A DNA stretch of 64,000 nt from Haemophilus_A paraphrohaemolyticus_A (GCF_003253115.1 NZ_QEQF01000005.1:62001-126000); one strand, 5' to 3'. Positions 32,751 through 42,083 are shown, counted from the stretch's first letter. The notes: generated by a model from the sequence alone, not told the origin. Program-made: numbers and translations.

Positions 32751-34082
32751 GTGTCTTCTCTTTGGGCGGATTGCCTTAATCATTTACAATCAAAAGTATC
32801 GCCTACGGACTATAGCACTTGGCTACGCCCGTTACAGGCGAGTTTTAGCGATGGAGAATTAACACTTTATGCTCAAAATCAGTTTGTTGAGAAATGGGTA
32901 AAAGACAACTTCTTGAGCGAGATCATTGATCTTACCCGTTTTTTGTCCAAAAATGAGGCCTTGATCGTCACCACTCGAGTGGGGATCCGCCCGAATGAAA
33001 AACGTGCGGAAGCAACGCAAAATGCTCAGCAAGATCCGACAACTAGCACCTTTAAAACGGGAATTAACCCTGGTCAGCACTTTGATAACTTTGTACAAGG
33101 TCGTTCAAACCAGCTCGCTAAAGCGGTAGCACAGCAAGTGGTAAACGAGCTGGGGCAAAGCCACTGCAACCCGCTTTCGCTTTATGCCAATACGGGTTTA
33201 GGCAAAACCCACTTATTACACGCGATCGGCAATGCATTGCTGAAAAAAATGCCAAATTTACGCATTCTTTATATTCATTCGGAACGTTTTTATCGCGATA
33301 TTTTGAAAGCGATCAACACCAACAGCCAAGAGGCAGATAAACTCAAAAAATTCTACCGCTCATTGGATGTGTTGATGATTGACGATATCCAGTTTTTAGC
33401 AGATAAGCCGAAAGTACAAGAAGAGTTTTTGCACTTATTAAATGCTCTGTTCGATCAAGGTAAACAAGTGATCTTAACCTCAAATGTTTATCCGAAAAAT
33501 ATTGAAGGCATTGATCCGCTGATCAAGTCGCGTTTAAGCTGTGGCATTAGCTCCACGATCGAACCGCCAGAATTAGAAACACGCGTGGCAATTTTGCGTA
33601 AAAAAGCGGAAGAACGAGGCGTAGAATTATTAGAAGATGTGGCGTATTTAATCGGACAAAAATTACGCACACACGTGCGTGAGCTAGAAGGAGCACTAAA
33701 CTCGGTTATTGCGTGGCAAACCGTTACTCATCGCCCAATTACCATTGATATGGCTCGCGAAGTATTACGCGATCGTTTTGCGGCTTATGAGCAGCTGATT
33801 ACGATCGAAAATATTCAACGTATTGTTGCAGATCATTACAACATTAAATTGGCGGATATTAAATCGAAAAGTCGCACACGAACCATTGCACGTCCACGCC
33901 AAATCGCGATGGCATTGGCAAAAGAGCTGACCAATCATAGCTTGCCTGAAATTGGACGAGAGTTCGGCGGACGCGATCACACTACCGTGATGCACGCTTG
34001 CAAAACCATTGCAGAATTACGTGATTCTGATACCAGCATCCAAGAAGATTACACACTTTTAACACGCAAATTATCATCATAA
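32751..34082 (+). CDS. dnaA: Chromosomal replication initiator DnaA
   Basis: A 443 aa initiator ATPase that binds DnaA boxes and melts the origin. The start is GTG, with GGAG 6 bp upstream. Domain I starts SSLWADCLNHLQSKVSP. Domain III has Walker A YANTGLGKTHLLHA and Walker B DVLMIDDIQFL. Domain IV carries the DNA-binding signature FGGRDHTTVMHACKTI. The linker domain II is short, making the protein slightly smaller than in E. coli. It is followed by dnaN after 21 bp, the conserved dnaA-dnaN-recF order. Confidence 0.98.
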   Translation: MSSLWADCLNHLQSKVSPTDYSTWLRPLQASFSDGELTLYAQNQFVEKWVKDNFLSEIIDLTRFLSKNEALIVTTRVGIRPNEKRAEATQNAQQDPTTSTFKTGINPGQHFDNFVQGRSNQLAKAVAQQVVNELGQSHCNPLSLYANTGLGKTHLLHAIGNALLKKMPNLRILYIHSERFYRDILKAINTNSQEADKLKKFYRSLDVLMIDDIQFLADKPKVQEEFLHLLNALFDQGKQVILTSNVYPKNIEGIDPLIKSRLSCGISSTIEPPELETRVAILRKKAEERGVELLEDVAYLIGQKLRTHVRELEGALNSVIAWQTVTHRPITIDMAREVLRDRFAAYEQLITIENIQRIVADHYNIKLADIKSKSRTRTIARPRQIAMALAKELTNHSLPEIGREFGGRDHTTVMHACKTIAELRDSDTSIQEDYTLLTRKLSS

Positions 34083-34103
34083 AAACGACGATTAGGAACG
34101 GTT

Positions 34104-35207
34104 ATGTTATTTTCGATTACCAGAGAACATTTACTTAAACCCTTGCAACAAGTGTGCGGTGTACTTGCAAGCCGTCCAACGTTGCCTATTATTAACAACA
34201 TTTTACTTAAAGTAGAAGGCGATCGTCTTTCTCTTACGGGAACCGACTTAGAGGTGGAATTAAGCACCGAAGCTCAACTGGCTCAAGCGGTCGATTTTTC
34301 AGGAAAATTTACTATTCCAGCAAAAAAATTCTTAGATATTTCAAAGAGTTTACCTGAAGATAGTCTCATTTCGGTACAGTTCGAAGAAGATAAAGCTATA
34401 GTTAAAGCAGGTCGCAGTAAATTTAGCTTAGCGACTTTACCCGCAAACGACTACCCAAACTTAATGGATTGGACGCCAGAAGTGGATTTCAGCATTGAAC
34501 AAGCGACTTTTGCCCGCTTAATTGATGCAACCCAATTCTCAATGGCGAACCAAGATGCTCGTTACTTCTTAAATGGGATGAAATTCGAAACCGAAGGCAA
34601 TTTATTGCGTACAGTTGCAACCGATGGTCATCGTCTTGCAGTCTGCACAATGCCACTCACGCAAGAACTGGTTTCGCACTCTGTGATCGTTCCTCGTAAA
34701 GCGGTGTTAGAACTCTCCCGCTTGTTAAGCGTAAGTAACGAAATCGTGCGTTTAGAGATTGGCTCAAGCAATATCCGCATGACAATGAATGGCATAGTCT
34801 TTACCTCAAAATTGATTGATGGACGCTTCCCAGACTATCGCCGTGTATTGCCGCGCAATGCTGATCGTATTTTAGAAGCTGATACCGAAGTGCTTCGCCG
34901 AGCGTTAATGCGTGCCGCGATTTTATCAAACGAAAAATTCCGTGGTGTGCGTTTATCGCTCGATAATGATGTACTCAAAATCAATGCAAACAACCCAGAG
35001 CAAGAAGAAGCGGAAGAGATCATTGATGTGAACTATCGAAGCCCTGCAATGGAAGTTGGTTTCAACGTAAGCTATGTGTTAGATGTATTAAATACACTCA
35101 AATGCGAACGCGTGCGTTTTAGCCTAGTGGATGCAAGCTCAAGTTGTTTAATCGAAGATTGCGATAACAATACGGCAGAATATGTAATTATGCCGATGAG
35201 GTTATAG
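34104..35207 (+). CDS. dnaN: DNA polymerase III beta sliding clamp
   Basis: A 367 aa ring-forming clamp that tethers DNA polymerase III to DNA. It starts MLFSITREHLLKPLQQVCGV and ends YVIMPMRL, the classic C-terminus beside the peptide-binding pocket. The three clamp domains are intact and the length matches E. coli (366 aa). It lies between dnaA and recF, 136 bp upstream of recF. That gap has a small GGCGGG...CCCGCC hairpin at about 35243-35264 that may moderate read-through. Confidence 0.98.
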   Translation: MLFSITREHLLKPLQQVCGVLASRPTLPIINNILLKVEGDRLSLTGTDLEVELSTEAQLAQAVDFSGKFTIPAKKFLDISKSLPEDSLISVQFEEDKAIVKAGRSKFSLATLPANDYPNLMDWTPEVDFSIEQATFARLIDATQFSMANQDARYFLNGMKFETEGNLLRTVATDGHRLAVCTMPLTQELVSHSVIVPRKAVLELSRLLSVSNEIVRLEIGSSNIRMTMNGIVFTSKLIDGRFPDYRRVLPRNADRILEADTEVLRRALMRAAILSNEKFRGVRLSLDNDVLKINANNPEQEEAEEIIDVNYRSPAMEVGFNVSYVLDVLNTLKCERVRFSLVDASSSCLIEDCDNNTAEYVIMPMRL

Positions 35208-35343
35208 TTGTTTATCCTAGCAACAACATTGCTCTTTGCGTAGTGGCGGGATTTATCCCCGCCCAATATTCTTTAATTGGGAGGGAATAACCCCTTTCCT
35301 ACGAAAGTGATGTTAATCATCCTTTTAATCATCAGAACTTTCT

Positions 35344-36426
35344 ATGCCCCTATCTCGCCTTATCATTCAAAATTTCCGCAACATTTCCTCAGCTGAGCTT
35401 GATCTCAGCCCGAATTTTAACTTTATCATCGGACACAATGGAAGCGGCAAAACCAGCTTGCTTGAAGCGGTTTTTTACCTCGGACACGGTCGTTCGTTTA
35501 AAAGTCATATCAGCAACCGTGTAATCAATTACGAGGCAGAAAATTTTGTTTTGCACGGTAAAATTGATGAGGAAAAACATAGCTGGACGGTCGGATTGCA
35601 AAAACAGCGTTCGGGCAATACTACACTTAAAATCAACAGTGAAGATGGCAATAAAATTGCCGATCTTGCTCATCTGCTACCTATGCAAGTCATTACCCCC
35701 GAAGGTTTAACCTTGCTCAATGGTGGACCGATCTACCGCCGTGCTTTTTTGGATTGGGGCTTATTCCACCAACAGAGTGATTTTTATCCACAATGGGTAA
35801 ATCTCAAACGCCTACTTAAACAGCGCAATGCCGCATTACATCAAGTTCGAAGTTACAATGAGTTGAAACATTGGGATATTGAATTGGTAAAAACCACCCA
35901 AAATGTGACCGCTATGCGAGCCGAATATGCTGCCGCCATCACGCCTGAAATTGCTCGCCATTGTGCCTTTTTCTTGCCTGAATTAGAGATTTCGGTCAGC
36001 TTTTATCAAGGTTGGGAAAAAGGGACAGATTATGCGGAGATCTTACAACAAGGCTTCGAGCGAGACTGCTCATTAGGCTACACAATGTTAGGAGCACAAA
36101 AAGCGGATTTCCGTTTCCGAGCCAACGGCTTGCCTGTGGAAGATGTGCTTTCTCGTGGGCAGTTAAAGCTCTTAATGTGCGCCTTACGATTAGCCCAAGG
36201 CGAATATTTAACCGCCCAAAAAGAGAAACCTTGTATTTTCTTGATTGACGATTTTGCTTCAGAGCTTGATCCCGTCAAACGTGAATTGCTCTCACAACGC
36301 CTGCGCGAAAGCCAGTCGCAAGTATTCGTTACCGCCATTACCCAAGAGCAATTAAGCCAGATGCAGTGGCAGAAAAATTCGCAAGACCAACTATTTGAAA
36401 TTCAACAAGGAGAGATTTGTAAATGA
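35344..36426 (+). CDS. recF: DNA replication and repair protein RecF
   Basis: A 360 aa SMC-like ATPase that helps load RecA at gaps. Walker A is GHNGSGKTSLLEA, the signature is SRGQLKLLMCAL, and Walker B is PCIFLIDDFASELD. It starts MPLSRLIIQNFRNISSAELD, as in the family. Its stop overlaps the start of the small methyltransferase gene (ATGA), so the two are cotranslated. gyrB, the usual next gene, is not here. Confidence 0.97.
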   Translation: MPLSRLIIQNFRNISSAELDLSPNFNFIIGHNGSGKTSLLEAVFYLGHGRSFKSHISNRVINYEAENFVLHGKIDEEKHSWTVGLQKQRSGNTTLKINSEDGNKIADLAHLLPMQVITPEGLTLLNGGPIYRRAFLDWGLFHQQSDFYPQWVNLKRLLKQRNAALHQVRSYNELKHWDIELVKTTQNVTAMRAEYAAAITPEIARHCAFFLPELEISVSFYQGWEKGTDYAEILQQGFERDCSLGYTMLGAQKADFRFRANGLPVEDVLSRGQLKLLMCALRLAQGEYLTAQKEKPCIFLIDDFASELDPVKRELLSQRLRESQSQVFVTAITQEQLSQMQWQKNSQDQLFEIQQGEICK

Positions 36427-36860
36427 AAACCAAAATTCCACCGCCTGTTATCTGCCTAATTTGCATGACGATAATGTATTGCTTGCCGAGCATCCTTGCC
36501 TTTCCAAAGGCAACGTGGTTGGTTGTGATGTTGGTTGGATTAAGTGGCATCATTGGCATAGCAAGCGTTATCTTATTCCGCCTTGCTAAAACGACTATCA
36601 GCCCACTTCATCCAAATCAAACTAGCCATATTGTTCAAACGGGCATCTATCGCTTTAGCCGTAATCCGATGTATCTCAGCATCGCCATTTTTCTTGTCGC
36701 ATTTGCAATTTATCTTGAAAATGCCACCGCTTTATTGGTAATTCCGTTATTTATCTGGAGCATCAATTATTTACAAATTCATCCAGAAGAACAGATGTTA
36801 GAACAAAAATTTGGCGAGGAATATTTAGCGTATAAAAAAGCGGTAAGACGTTGGGTGTAG
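36423..36860 (+). CDS. Small membrane isoprenylcysteine-type methyltransferase
   Basis: A 145 aa protein with four hydrophobic segments and the ICMT/PEMT-family C-terminal motif: HIVQTGIYRFSRNPMYLSI, then an acidic HPEEQMLEQKFGEEYLAYK and a final basic RRWV. Such proteins use S-adenosylmethionine in the membrane, but the bacterial substrate is unknown. It overlaps recF by 4 bp, so it is translated from the same message. A hairpin terminator follows. Confidence 0.85.
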   Translation: MKTKIPPPVICLICMTIMYCLPSILAFPKATWLVVMLVGLSGIIGIASVILFRLAKTTISPLHPNQTSHIVQTGIYRFSRNPMYLSIAIFLVAFAIYLENATALLVIPLFIWSINYLQIHPEEQMLEQKFGEEYLAYKKAVRRWV

Positions 36861-36880
36861 TAATCGAATTTTACATAGAA

Positions 36881-36912
36881 AAATGGCTGAAAATTTCTTC
36901 AGCCATTTCTTT
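36881..36912. terminator. Terminator between the methyltransferase and diflavin reductase genes
   Basis: AAATGGCTGAA and TTCAGCCATTT form an 11 bp stem with a short loop, between convergent genes. Confidence 0.75.
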
Positions 36913-36927
36913 GTTCAATTTTTGAAA

Positions 36928-38481
36928 TTAATACACATCTCTCATCAATCGTCCTTCAGCAATGAGCGTGGCAATGATGTTATTGAAGTCGTCCACGAAA
37001 GGCTGCCCACCAATTTTATCTGCGATCTCCAATAGTACTTCATCTACTGCTTTACTCATTGATTTGCTGCCGCAGATGTAGAAATATGCCCCTTGCTGAA
37101 TCAATTTCCAAAGCAATTCGCCTTGCTCACACATTGCATCTTGCACATAAAATTTGACTGCTTGATCGCGTGAAAAGGCAGTGAAAAGTGTGGTGAGTAC
37201 GCCTTGTGTTTGATAGGCGTTGAGCTGTTCTTCATAAAGAAAATCTTTGGCTTGATGGCGTTCACCAAAGAAGAGGTAGCTCTCTACTTTATTTGGTTGT
37301 TGTGCTAAATAATCCAAGAAACCAATATGCGGTGCAATGCCTGCACCCGATCCAATCATCACTACTGGTGCGTTGAGATTTTCAGGTAAGTGGAATGTTG
37401 CGTTCGATTTGATGAAAATCGGTAATCTTTGCCCTTCTTTGAGGTGTGCAAGCTGATCGCTTGCTGTGCCTTGGTAACTACGTTCATTGAGCTGATAATG
37501 AACGTGACGTACGCAGAGATCGACATATTCAGGGTGCGTTTTACCACAAGAGCTGATGGAATAGGCACGAGCGGTTAAATTTGGTAAGCATTCTGCAAGA
37601 TCTTGTAGAGAAATGCGTTTTTCTACATCAAAATCACGCAAAACATCAAGCAAATCACGTCCATATAAATAGGTTTCCAACGCTTTTTTATTGGAAATTT
37701 TGAGCAAGTTTTTCAGCTCAGCATTATCTAAAATTTTATTTAAATCACGCAATACATTTTTGCTTAATAGGCGTAATTCCTTGTTGCGTAAGCCTTCTGC
37801 TGATTGCTCAAACCAGTTTTCATAAAGAGCTAATGCCTCATCAGGTTGTCTGACTTGCACATAAACTAAATCGCCTGCTTGGTAGAAAATTCCGCTGTTT
37901 TGTAGTGATAGACGTAAGTGGTAAACGGCAGGTTCAGATTGTGCCAAATGTTTGATTTCCAACACTTCTGCTTCATACACGGTTTTTTCGTTATAAACTT
38001 TAACGGAAAGATCGTGGGCTAACGTTTCGTTTGCAGGTGTTTGTAGAACTTGTTGCAAGAGTGGCAGCCATTGTTTGAATATAGATTGATAGTTGAGATC
38101 CGCATCTACACGAGCAATCAGAGCTTTCGCTTGTTTTTGATTAAGCAAGGCTTCGATTTGTTGGCTGAAACCGCAGAATTTATCATAACTGGTATCGCCC
38201 AAACCGAATAGGGCATAACGGCACGGGAAAGCGGTCAAATTTTCCAAAGAATTTGCAAATTCATCGGCATTGGCTGGTGGTTCGCCATCACCGAACGAGC
38301 TGGTTAAAATCAGCAATAAATCGTCCGCTTGTAGGCAAGAAAAATCTAGTTCATCCAGGGTGCAAAGGCTAGGTTGGTGGCCTTGTAGCCAATCAAGCTG
38401 ATGGAGTTGCTTGGCAAGTGCTTCGGTATTGCCCGATTCAGAACCGTAGGCGATATGAATATGAGAAATGGGTTGAGACAT
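36928..38481 (-). CDS. CysJ-like NADPH diflavin reductase
   Basis: A 517 aa flavoprotein. An N-terminal flavodoxin domain (IAYGSESGNTEALA, SSFGDGEPPANA, FGLGDTSYDKFC) binds FMN. A connecting and FAD domain follows (RAYSISS), then an NADP domain (VVMIGSGAGIAPHIGFLDY, YFYICGSKSMSKAVDE), ending in LMRDVY with the C-terminal Tyr that stacks on FAD in CysJ. The hemoprotein partner CysI is not in the window, so the electron acceptor is unknown. The ATG at 38481 has AAGGAACT upstream, and an earlier in-frame ATG adds five residues. It is downstream of a PAS gene on the same strand. Confidence 0.85.
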   Translation of the reverse strand: MSQPISHIHIAYGSESGNTEALAKQLHQLDWLQGHQPSLCTLDELDFSCLQADDLLLILTSSFGDGEPPANADEFANSLENLTAFPCRYALFGLGDTSYDKFCGFSQQIEALLNQKQAKALIARVDADLNYQSIFKQWLPLLQQVLQTPANETLAHDLSVKVYNEKTVYEAEVLEIKHLAQSEPAVYHLRLSLQNSGIFYQAGDLVYVQVRQPDEALALYENWFEQSAEGLRNKELRLLSKNVLRDLNKILDNAELKNLLKISNKKALETYLYGRDLLDVLRDFDVEKRISLQDLAECLPNLTARAYSISSCGKTHPEYVDLCVRHVHYQLNERSYQGTASDQLAHLKEGQRLPIFIKSNATFHLPENLNAPVVMIGSGAGIAPHIGFLDYLAQQPNKVESYLFFGERHQAKDFLYEEQLNAYQTQGVLTTLFTAFSRDQAVKFYVQDAMCEQGELLWKLIQQGAYFYICGSKSMSKAVDEVLLEIADKIGGQPFVDDFNNIIATLIAEGRLMRDVY

Positions 38482-38510
38482 AGCAGTTCCTTTCATATAT
38501 CAAGAAAGAA

Positions 38511-38530
38511 AAGGCGTGCCAAAGCACGCC
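38511..38530 (-). terminator. Hairpin between PAS and diflavin reductase genes
   Basis: GGCGTGC and GCACGCC form a 7 bp stem with a small loop, 18 bp after the PAS-protein stop. The tail on the reverse strand is TTTTCTTTC. Confidence 0.65.
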
Positions 38531-38548
38531 CGAAAAGAGAATCGTTGA

Positions 38549-38980
38549 TTATTTATCGTAGTAGTCGTCGAATACTTCTTTTGATAATTCTACAGCATCG
38601 AAGTTTTGCATTAAATCGTTGATTACACGACGCACGCTGATGTAGCTGGTGATGTTGCCCGCTTCGTCAAAAATTGGCTGAACGGTGGTATCTACCACAT
38701 AAACCACACCACCTTTACCTACGTTTGGCACGATACCTGTCCAAATTTTACCTGCTTGGATAGTATCCCACATATCTTTGTACACTTCTTTTGGCACAGA
38801 AGGGTGACGCACAAGATTGTGTGGTTGACCGATTAATTCTTCACGAGAATAGCCTGTTAATTTGCAGAAAAGATCGTTTGCGTAAGTGATCACGCCTTGT
38901 AAATCAGTAGTTGAAATCACTAAAGTGTCTTGCACTGCTTTAAGAATAACATCATTAGAAGGGACGATTTGTTCAGCCAT
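38549..38980 (-). CDS. Stand-alone Aer-type PAS sensor protein
   Basis: A 143 aa soluble protein that is essentially one PAS domain. The motifs TDLQGVITYANDLFCKLTGY, EELIGQPHNLVRHPSVPKEV and MWDTIQAGKIWTGIV are those of the N-terminal FAD-binding PAS of the aerotaxis receptor Aer. No HAMP, membrane or signalling domain follows; the chain ends in an acidic DDYYDK tail. Pasteurellaceae here show no chemotaxis genes, so it may be a free redox sensor that acts on another protein. A CysJ-like flavin reductase lies just downstream. The function is unknown. Confidence 0.85.
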   Translation of the reverse strand: MAEQIVPSNDVILKAVQDTLVISTTDLQGVITYANDLFCKLTGYSREELIGQPHNLVRHPSVPKEVYKDMWDTIQAGKIWTGIVPNVGKGGVVYVVDTTVQPIFDEAGNITSYISVRRVINDLMQNFDAVELSKEVFDDYYDK

Positions 38981-39172
38981 AGTTAAACTCCGTTGGTCTG
39001 ATTATCATTGAATGGAATTAAAATCACACCTTCTCTGTGAGAAGGCTACAATAAAATACCTGATTATTCCAGTAAAGTAAATAACCGAGCAAGAAGTTAA
39101 ACTATTATTTGCTTTTTACCAAATCTCACTCTTCAACTACGCTCGAGCTGCACAAATGTTCTTCCATTGTAA

Positions 39173-39196
39173 AAGCGGCTTAGAAATAAGCCGCTT
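39173..39196 (-). terminator. Terminator of the msrAB-ccdA-tlpA operon
   Basis: AAGCGGCTTA and TAAGCCGCTT form a 10 bp stem with a 4 nt loop, just after the tlpA stop. The reverse strand continues TTTTAC. Confidence 0.75.
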
Positions 39197-39203
39197 ATCA
39201 TCG

Positions 39204-39674
39204 TTATTTTTCAGCAAACACTCGGATTTGTTCAGCTCCTAAATGCCCTGGTACGGTTTTTTTCAGGTTTAAATCACTATCTAAAAAGAGATTGAACGGA
39301 TAGCCTCGCACTCTTGCTTTATCAATGATTTCGCCTTTTTCATCTAAAAGCACTGTGATATTTTTATATTCCAATCCTTTGTACCACTCAATAAAATCAG
39401 CAGTGCCTTTTTCGCCTTTGTGATCGGGCGAAACAATGGTAATCACTTCAAAATTGCGATCTTTTTCCGCACTTAAATCATCAATTTCAGCTAATCCTGC
39501 CAAACAGATCGGACACCAAGATGCCCACATTTTTACATACACAGGTTTGCCTTTATATTGGCTTAAAGTAACTGGCTGATTGTTTAAATCTTTGAGTTGC
39601 ACATCCGCTAAATTAGTTTGTGCAAAAGCGTTTAAGCTGAATGCCATTAGAAATATTGATAGTAGTTTTTTCAT
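39204..39674 (-). CDS. Periplasmic TlpA-like thioredoxin
   Basis: A 156 aa thioredoxin-fold protein with a signal peptide ending NAFA. The active site is WASWCPICLAGL (CPIC), followed by the cis-Pro in RGYPFNLF. It is the last gene of msrAB-ccdA-tlpA. In Neisseria the same domain is fused to MsrAB (PilB). Here the three parts are separate, and this protein should carry electrons from CcdA to MsrAB. A terminator follows the stop. Confidence 0.88.
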   Translation of the reverse strand: MKKLLSIFLMAFSLNAFAQTNLADVQLKDLNNQPVTLSQYKGKPVYVKMWASWCPICLAGLAEIDDLSAEKDRNFEVITIVSPDHKGEKGTADFIEWYKGLEYKNITVLLDEKGEIIDKARVRGYPFNLFLDSDLNLKKTVPGHLGAEQIRVFAEK

Positions 39675-39715
39675 TGTTTTTTCCTTTTATAGATTTATTT
39701 TGTTGAGGTTATGTT

Positions 39716-40357
39716 TTACGAAAAATTATTCGTAATCAATAAAATGCCCATCACGATAATTAAAATTCCGCCACCGATTTTAAATTTGTCTAAGTGTTTA
39801 TTTAACCCTTTAGCACGTTTTAGTAAGCTGTCAGAGAAGAACGAAAACAGTACAAAAGGCGTTGCCAAGCCTAAAACATAAACAAACATCATCGATGCAC
39901 CGTAAAGTGCAGAGCCTTCATCGCCTGATAAAGCTAACACGGAAGCCAGAATCGGGCCAATACAAGGTGTCCAACCAAGACTAAACGTTAAACCAAGCAC
40001 AAATGCCTCAAGGGCGGTCGATTTTCCTGATGTTTTGATTTCCACCAATTTCGTGCGTTCCAACAAGCCAATTTTGAAAATGCCAAGTTGATGAATACCC
40101 AAAATAATCACGATAACGCCAGCGATAATGCGGGTGGTGTTACTAAATAAAATATTCCCTAAAAAACCAAAACTAAAGCCTAAACTTACAAACGTAAGGG
40201 AAAGCCCTAAAATAAATAAAAAAGTATTTAGGACTTTTTTACCACCTTTACTCAAAATACCAAAATAAATTGGAATAATCGGGAAAATACAAGGCGAAAG
40301 AAAAGAAGCAAGTCCCGCTAAAAATACCGTTCCAATAAGGAGTTGTTGATCTAACAT
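39716..40357 (-). CDS. ccdA: CcdA-type transmembrane thiol electron carrier
   Basis: A 213 aa inner-membrane protein with six hydrophobic segments. The two redox cysteines are in FLSPCIFPIIPIYFG and LGWTPCIGPILASVLAL, both in the SPC/TPC context of CcdA/DsbD-beta. It moves reducing equivalents from cytoplasmic thioredoxin to periplasmic TlpA. It lies between msrAB (11 bp gap) and tlpA (41 bp gap), so the three form an operon for envelope methionine sulfoxide repair. The start overlaps an AGGAGGT ribosome site region. Confidence 0.9.
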   Translation of the reverse strand: MLDQQLLIGTVFLAGLASFLSPCIFPIIPIYFGILSKGGKKVLNTFLFILGLSLTFVSLGFSFGFLGNILFSNTTRIIAGVIVIILGIHQLGIFKIGLLERTKLVEIKTSGKSTALEAFVLGLTFSLGWTPCIGPILASVLALSGDEGSALYGASMMFVYVLGLATPFVLFSFFSDSLLKRAKGLNKHLDKFKIGGGILIIVMGILLITNNFS

Positions 40358-40368
40358 CCTACACCTCC

Positions 40369-41430
40369 TTATTTTTTAATTGATTGAATCAAATATCCGT
40401 ATCCTGCCTTTTCCATTTCGGCTAACGGAATAAATTTAATTGATGCGCTGTTAATGCAATAACGCAAACCACCTTTATCTTTCGGACCGTCGTCAAAAAC
40501 GTGACCCAAATGGGCATTGCCCGCACGGCTTAACACCTCGGTACGTTGCATATTAAAACTATTATCCGTTTGATAATGCACTACCTCTTTTGCTATTGGT
40601 TTCGTAAAACTCGGCCAGCCACAACCCGATTCAAATTTATCATTTGAAGAAAAAACAGGCTCGCCTGTGGTGACATCAACATAAATACCCGGTTGGAAAT
40701 TATCCCAATATTCGTTACTGAAAGAGCGTTCAGTATGTTTATTTTGAGTAACGGAATATTGCAATGGTGTTAATTTCACTTTGAGTTCTGCATCACTCGG
40801 TTTCGGATAATCTTTCTCATCAATCACAGGTTCATCTGCTTTGGTAATATCAATATGGCAATAACCATTTGGATTTTTCTTCAAATAATCTTGATGATAT
40901 TCTTCCGCTACAATGTAATTTTTAAGCGGTTGCACCTCAATTTGCACTGGTTTTTTATATTTGGTTTGAAGCTGGGCGAGAGCTTGTTCGATCACCGCTT
41001 TATCTGCCCCATCTTGATAATAAATCCCTGTGCGATATTGTCTGCCACGATCGTTTCCTTGTTTATTTACACTCGTTGGATCAATCACTTTAAAATAATA
41101 TTGCAATAATTTATCGAGCGAAATTTGATTTGCATCGTAAGTGACTTTTACCGTTTCTGCGTGATCGGTTACCCCAATCATCTGATAACTGGTTTTCTCC
41201 GTATTACCATTGGCATAGCCAGAAATCGCATCTTTCACACCGTGAATACGCTCCATATATGCTTCCATACCCCAGAAACAGCCACCAGCAAGATAAATTT
41301 CTCGAATGTTTTGCGTATTTTCCATTGCCATTTTTTGTTCTCCAGATGATGATATTGAATTTTGTATTGCTAAAGTTGGTGTTGCACAGCAAAGTGCGGT
41401 AATGAATAGAAATGTTTTTGATAGTTTCAT
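40369..41430 (-). CDS. msrAB: Fused periplasmic methionine sulfoxide reductase MsrAB
   Basis: A 353 aa secreted protein with two enzymes. After the signal peptide (ending TLA) the MsrA domain carries the catalytic Cys in AGGCFWGMEAYM. The MsrB domain has the zinc-less FESGCGWPSF and the catalytic Cys in GLRYCINSASIKF. Together they repair both S and R methionine sulfoxides. It heads the msrAB-ccdA-tlpA operon. A two-block promoter (TGTAAGAAAT-N12-CGTCTAA) is 40-68 bp upstream and is repeated exactly at the methionine-rich peptide gene. Haemophilus msrAB is under the ECF factor RpoE2 and protects against hypochlorite. Confidence 0.95.
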   Translation of the reverse strand: MKLSKTFLFITALCCATPTLAIQNSISSSGEQKMAMENTQNIREIYLAGGCFWGMEAYMERIHGVKDAISGYANGNTEKTSYQMIGVTDHAETVKVTYDANQISLDKLLQYYFKVIDPTSVNKQGNDRGRQYRTGIYYQDGADKAVIEQALAQLQTKYKKPVQIEVQPLKNYIVAEEYHQDYLKKNPNGYCHIDITKADEPVIDEKDYPKPSDAELKVKLTPLQYSVTQNKHTERSFSNEYWDNFQPGIYVDVTTGEPVFSSNDKFESGCGWPSFTKPIAKEVVHYQTDNSFNMQRTEVLSRAGNAHLGHVFDDGPKDKGGLRYCINSASIKFIPLAEMEKAGYGYLIQSIKK

Positions 41431-41469
41431 TGTTTTTCCTTATGATGTGAAAATTAACGTTACATAAGG

Positions 41470-41498
41470 TTAGACGGCGAAGAATCAGATTTCTTACA
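41470..41498 (-). promoter_or_regulatory. ECF-sigma promoter of msrAB
   Basis: On the reverse strand TGTAAGAAAT (41498-41489), 12 nt, CGTCTAA (41476-41470). The two blocks and the spacing are identical to 44015-44043, in front of the MXKDX gene. The GTAA/CGTC form is typical of ECF sigma promoters. The -10 block is 40 bp from the msrAB ATG. Confidence 0.75.
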
Positions 41499-41554
41499 GA
41501 TTTTTTTACTTAAGTTTGAATTGTGGTTGGAATAAGAGGGGAATTTTAAATAGA

Positions 41555-41590
41555 AAAGACTAAGTCTAAATTAGATATAGACTTAGTCTT
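41555..41590 (-). terminator. Terminator of the opacity-DUF2846 operon
   Basis: AAGACTAAGTCT and AGACTTAGTCTT form a 12 bp stem with an 11 nt loop. On the reverse strand it is followed by TTTTC. Confidence 0.75.
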
Positions 41591-41623
41591 GTTTAAATAA
41601 AATAATATTGTTAGAGCAGAATT

Positions 41624-42073
41624 CTAATGGCTTACTGCCATATTTAGTTTAGAAATATCCTTCTTACCTTCTTCTTCAGAAACTTGTTCTAAATTTGCAC
41701 CGCCTACAAATACACCAAATTTAATATATTGACGAATAAAATAGTTTTTACCACTTTCAGTTTTAATGTTTAAATCATTATTGCTGAATTCGGATTCAGT
41801 TGAAATTTTATGATCTCCAGCTTTAACTGTTTTATAAAAAAAGACATCAGGAGCAGACTCACCTATAAATTTATCATCAATATAAAGATCTTTCTTTAAA
41901 GCTTTTCCTATAAAAGAATCACGGTAGATATATAATCCTGAATTGCCTTTTTCGGGAGATCTGAATTGTTTGGCGGTATTACTTTCTTCAACAGAAGCCA
42001 TAGGAACGGTTGCACAAGCTGAAAGTAATAAAGCTAACCCTATAATTGATGCTCTTGCAAATAACTGTTTCAT
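41624..42073 (-). CDS. DUF2846-type lipoprotein
   Basis: A 149 aa lipoprotein with signal MKQLFARASIIGLALLLSAC. The mature chain has the DUF2846 pattern: SGLYIYRDSFIGKALKKDLY, then IDDKFIGESAPDVFFYKTV and KAGDHKISTESEFSNNDL. Function is unknown; members are envelope proteins with a small beta-sandwich. The start at 42073 is preferred because it opens the signal peptide. A longer reading would overlap the neighbouring gene. It follows the opacity-like gene by 10 bp, probably as one operon. Confidence 0.83.
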   Translation of the reverse strand: MKQLFARASIIGLALLLSACATVPMASVEESNTAKQFRSPEKGNSGLYIYRDSFIGKALKKDLYIDDKFIGESAPDVFFYKTVKAGDHKISTESEFSNNDLNIKTESGKNYFIRQYIKFGVFVGGANLEQVSEEEGKKDISKLNMAVSH

Positions 42074-42083
42074 AAAACACCCA

